A stretch of 64,000 bases of DNA. Origin: Kribbella catacumbae DSM 19601 (GTDB lineage Bacteria; Actinomycetota; Actinomycetes; Propionibacteriales; Kribbellaceae). The DNA lies in contig NZ_AQUZ01000005.1 in assembly GCF_000372465.1 (NCBI RefSeq), forward strand, positions 1 to 64,000. Direction: 5' to 3'. Each line of letters opens with the position of its first letter. Position 1 is the first letter of the stretch. The position numbers and the translations under genes are program-made. Below are positions 61,346-64,000 of this stretch, piece after piece. The notes under the pieces were generated by a model. That model saw nothing but the letters and a program-made list of their open reading frames with translations. It searched no databases and was not told where the DNA came from.

Positions 61346-62659
61346 TCAGACCGGCTGCGGCCGGTCGAGCAGCACGTTCAGCCGCTTCACGAATCCGTCG
61401 AACCCGGCCGCGGGATCGCCGCTGCCGAGGTAGACGTTCTGCACGTTCTCCGCGAAGTACCGGTGGAAGTCGCTGCCCGCGCCACCGAACCAGGCGTCCG
61501 GGTCGTAGTTCACGTACGCCGGGATGCCGGCGTAGTTCGACTGCGGCTTCAACGCCTGGTACTCCGAACTCTTGATCACCGGCTGGTACGCCGGAATGTG
61601 CCCGGCACCCGCCCAGGACACCGAGCGCTTGAGGATCTCGGCCACCAGCTGGTACGTGTGCCGGCGCCGCTCGGCTGACACCTCCGACTGCCGGGGCAGC
61701 ACGAAGGTGTGCGAATCGGCGTACGCCGCTTGGGTGCCGAACAGTGCCGGGATCGGCATCGCGTCGAACGGCAGCTTGGATGCCTTCAGCACCGGCAACT
61801 CCCAGACGCCGCCGAAGAACATCCCGCTCTCGCCGTGCAGGAACTCACTCGTCGCCGTTCCGCCGTCACCGCTGCGGGTCGCGATCGTGTCGTTGAGCAG
61901 TGAGCGGACGAAGGTCAGCGCCTTGACCGCGGCCGCTTCGTCGACCTGAGCCTGCTGACCGGGGACGAGTTTCATCTCGGCGCCCTGCTGGCGGTAGAGC
62001 GTGTAGAACAGTCGCCACATCTGCGAGCCGTCGCCGAGATACCCGTACGACAGACCGTGCTTGCCGGTCACCTTCTGGAGCTTGGTCGCCACCTCCGTGA
62101 ACCCTTCGGGCGAGTTCATCGAGTGCAGCGCGTCCGTGACACCGGCCTTATCGGCATGGGAGGTGTTGTAGTAGAGCACGAACGGGTGTGTGTCGAGCGC
62201 GATCGAGTAGAGCTTGCCGTCGTACTGGCCCTTCTGCCAGACCAGCGGCGGGAAATCACGCTCGTGGATACCGACCTCGGCCAGCAGGTCCAGGTCCCAG
62301 GGCTCTAACAGTCCGCCGGGTGCGTAGCCGGCGATCCGGGACGCGTGCATGACCGCGACGTCGGGTGCCCGGCCGCCGGCCGACGCCATCGCGAGTTTCG
62401 TGTAGTACGGCGGTCCCCAGGCGAGCACGGTCTGGGTGGCCTTGAAGCCGGCACCGGAGCCGGCGTTCGACGCGTTGACCGCGTCGACCAGTCCTGCCAT
62501 CACGATGCCGTCGCCACCGCTCATCAGGTGCCAGTAGCTCAATTCGTCCGCGGATCTGCTCGCGCTCGGCGCACAGCCGAGCAGCGTTCCGCCACCGGCC
62601 AGAGCGGCCGCTCCGGCGAGCAGGCGGCGCCGGGAGAACGGACGGTCCATCGATGCCAT
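61346..62659 (-). CDS. sugar ABC transporter substrate-binding lipoprotein, second system
   Basis: This 437-residue protein starts at ATG 62659 with GGAG 6 nt upstream. The Tat motif FSRRRLL is followed by the lipobox LLGC (C29). The body shows the family-1 sugar-binding features SIALDTHPFVLYYNTSHADKAG and FLHGESGMFFGGVWELP. No ATPase gene follows the permeases, so it too probably relies on an MsiK-like subunit. Confidence 0.9.
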   Translation of the reverse strand: MASMDRPFSRRRLLAGAAALAGGGTLLGCAPSASRSADELSYWHLMSGGDGIVMAGLVDAVNASNAGSGAGFKATQTVLAWGPPYYTKLAMASAGGRAPDVAVMHASRIAGYAPGGLLEPWDLDLLAEVGIHERDFPPLVWQKGQYDGKLYSIALDTHPFVLYYNTSHADKAGVTDALHSMNSPEGFTEVATKLQKVTGKHGLSYGYLGDGSQMWRLFYTLYRQQGAEMKLVPGQQAQVDEAAAVKALTFVRSLLNDTIATRSGDGGTATSEFLHGESGMFFGGVWELPVLKASKLPFDAMPIPALFGTQAAYADSHTFVLPRQSEVSAERRRHTYQLVAEILKRSVSWAGAGHIPAYQPVIKSSEYQALKPQSNYAGIPAYVNYDPDAWFGGAGSDFHRYFAENVQNVYLGSGDPAAGFDGFVKRLNVLLDRPQPV

Positions 62660-62686
62660 GGGCTTCTCCTTCGCAGGCGGCACCGA

Positions 62687-62714
62687 TCATTACATCGTTG
62701 GAATGGGTTGACAA
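62687..62714 (-). promoter_or_regulatory. promoter with overlapping LacI-type operator for the transport operon
   Basis: On the minus strand TTGTCA (62714-62709) and TAATGA (62692-62687) are separated by 16 bp. The 18-bp dyad 62688-62705 fits CATTnCAnCGnTGnAATG with a central CG, the layout of LacI-family operators. It overlaps the -10 and spacer, so binding should repress. The LacI gene just upstream is the obvious regulator. Confidence 0.6.
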
Positions 62715-63321
62715 GAGGGTAGACGTCTTGGTTTTTGTGCACCTTTGTGGACTAACGCCGGGTCAAGTCCCCTTCCGTGCGGAGCGGCACCGGCTGCGGC
62801 ACCCACACCGCGCGAACCGGACCACTGCGGGCTCGGAAGGTGAAAGCGCGGACGGCTGCGCACGCACACCCCCGCCCCGATGCCCCGAGGTAAGCGTTTG
62901 CTGGCCCGAGATGGGGATGCACCGACGTCCGGATCCTCCCGGTGTTGCGCCCCGGGACTGCGTCGCCGCCGACCTTTCGTCGCCGCCGACCTTTCGTGCC
63001 AGGGGTCTGCGATTCCGCCCCAACCCCGGTGATCATTCGCCCCCTTTTGCCCGAATCGCCGATTGAGGAGGTTTTCCGCCGGACCCATGGAGGATTTTGC
63101 GCCCGGTCCGGGACATTTTCCTCCTCAACCGGCGAGGCGGGATCGGACCTGGGTACGGCGTGGGCGCCGTTCAGCGTCGTTCGGCTGGTTGGGTGCCTGG
63201 GCGGCGCGCGAGGTGGCCGGGGGTGATCAAAGCGGACCACACCGAAGGACGCAAAAGGGGGCGAGTGATCAGGTGCTGTCGGCCTGGCGAGGATCGGGAT
63301 GGCAGGCAACCCGGCAGCCGG
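62715..63321. other. 607-nt gap between LacI and binding-protein genes
   Basis: No gene is recognised. It holds a tandem duplication of a 17-bp unit (CGTCGCCGCCGACCTTT, 62961-62994) and the inverted-repeat element at 63030-63271. The open frames through it are by-products of the inverted repeats and high GC. Confidence 0.55.
63030..63271. repeat. 242-bp element with 21-bp terminal inverted repeats
   Basis: Terminal repeats 63030-63050 and 63251-63271 match in 20 of 21 positions and contain the CATTCGCCCCCTTTT core (one base changed on the right) shared with the hairpin at 14420-14526. An inner inverted pair, TTGAGGAGG (63063) with CCTCCTCAA (63120), gives a nested stem. No transposase is encoded, which fits a MITE-like unit. 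Confidence 0.7.
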
Positions 63322-64000
63322 CTAGGCAGGCGGGTTGTTGGTTGGGCGAGGGCTGGTTAGCTGGGGGTTGGTGCTGGCCCGGCTGACGATCCGGTGCGGG
63401 ATCATCACCCGGCGCGGGGTCGCGTCCTTGTCCGTCATCCGCTCGGCGAGCAGATCCAGCGCCGACTCGACGAACTGCCGCCGGTCGAAGTCGATCGTGG
63501 TCAGCGGCGGCACCGTGTACTGACTCTCCAGGATGTTGTCGAACCCGGCGACCGCACAGGCGCCCGGTACTGCGACGCCAGCCGTCCAAAGTGCCGACAG
63601 CGCGCCAACGGCGATCGTGTCGGTGAAGCAGAAGAACGCGTCCGGCGGTTCGTGGCTCTCCAGGTAACGCCCGACCACCGCCGCGGCACCTTCCGGGCTC
63701 CACCGGTCGAGCGCGATCTCCAGCTCCGGATCGGAGTCGATACCGGCCGCGGTGAGCGCCTCGCGATAGCCGATCGTGCGGAGCCGCGCCGCCGCAGTAC
63801 CGGCTGCGTCGGTGGAGCCTCCGATCCGGCCGGCGCCGCTGGAGCCGCCCGGGATCTCCGGCGTGCCGACCGCGGCGATCCGGCGGAATCCCTGGTCGAG
63901 CAGGTGCTTGGTCATGTCGCGTGCGGCAGCGACGTTGTCGATCGCGACCTGGCTGACCATGTCCTGGTCGACGTCACCGATCAGGACGACGGGCGGCAAC
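63322..64000 (-). CDS. LacI-family transcriptional regulator (C-terminal part, runs off window)
   Basis: About 226 codons of the effector-binding domain are visible; the HTH lies beyond the right edge. Typical elements are VVLIGDVDQDMVSQVAIDN, HLLDQGFRRIAAVGTPE, AFFCFTDTIAVGALSAL, VAGFDNILESQYTVPPLTTI and MIPHRIVSRAST. It has a glycine-rich insertion (GSSGAGRIGGSTDAAG) and a low-complexity C-terminal tail. It is upstream of, and in line with, the second sugar transporter. Confidence 0.88.
   Translation of the reverse strand, partial: LPPVVLIGDVDQDMVSQVAIDNVAAARDMTKHLLDQGFRRIAAVGTPEIPGGSSGAGRIGGSTDAAGTAAARLRTIGYREALTAAGIDSDPELEIALDRWSPEGAAAVVGRYLESHEPPDAFFCFTDTIAVGALSALWTAGVAVPGACAVAGFDNILESQYTVPPLTTIDFDRRQFVESALDLLAERMTDKDATPRRVMIPHRIVSRASTNPQLTSPRPTNNPPA

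Noticed and set aside
62961..62997. Tandem 17-bp duplication considered as a CRISPR or VNTR start
   Set aside because: Only two units with no spacers; a simple local duplication.
62752..63309. 185-codon minus-strand ORF between the LacI and binding-protein genes
   Set aside because: It runs through the inverted-repeat element, and its Pro/Arg content and lack of a start site indicate chance.

Overview
The window is GC-rich (about 70% by eye) and densely coded, with many ATGA overlaps and GTG/TTG starts. The gene families point to a soil actinomycete: an F420-type luciferase-like oxidoreductase, a mycothiol-dependent isomerase-type protein, a LppU-like protein, an Otr(A)-type ribosomal-protection GTPase, and two sugar ABC importers without their own ATPase. 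A Kribbella-like (Propionibacteriales) host is my guess from general style, not a demonstrated assignment.

Layout. 1-712: the end of an ISAs1-type insertion sequence that has truncated a secreted-protein gene. 1.2-6.7 kb: the most unusual locus, three paralogous ATP-grasp enzymes whose C-terminal motif resembles inositol-polyphosphate kinases (ITPK), a stand-alone response-regulator receiver, a mannitol-phosphate-dehydrogenase-like enzyme and an MFS transporter; from the receiver onward every junction is a 4-nt ATGA overlap. 6.7-9.7 kb: a Crp/Fnr regulator, a membrane protein and a CcdA/TlpA thiol-redox pair. 9.8-14.3 kb: DUF389 protein, amino-acid permease, drug-efflux MFS, rhomboid protease. 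14.3-14.9 kb: an acetyltransferase gene broken by a long hairpin element; a relative of this element lies at 63.0-63.3 kb. 14.9-34.2 kb: ordinary metabolic, regulatory and small-molecule-modifying genes (threonine dehydratase, propionyl-CoA synthetase, OsmC, Lrp, WYL, LuxR and AraC regulators, GNATs, NUDIX, phosphotransferases).

34.2-44.3 kb is a plastic region. It holds three C-terminal integrase remnants, a resolvase remnant, short att-like or IS-like repeats, one intact tyrosine recombinase, and an AAA/DUF234 ATPase next to a 34-bp AT-rich palindrome. Several unrelated single genes (kinase-like, DHFR-like, Eis-like, methyltransferase) sit among the debris.

44.5-50.9 kb carries a MDMPI-type protein, a divergent solitary UMP kinase, and an Otr(A)/Tet(M)-type GTPase preceded by an overlapping leader ORF. 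50.9-57.9 kb is a sugar or sugar-acid utilisation operon (divergent LysR; 2-hydroxyacid dehydrogenase, enolase-superfamily enzyme, CUT1 importer, sugar isomerase). 59.5-64.0 kb, on the minus strand, is a second CUT1 importer with a LacI regulator that runs off the right end and a CG-centred operator overlapping its promoter.

No tRNA, rRNA or CRISPR array was recognised. All functions are inferred from motifs read by eye; no database search was run.
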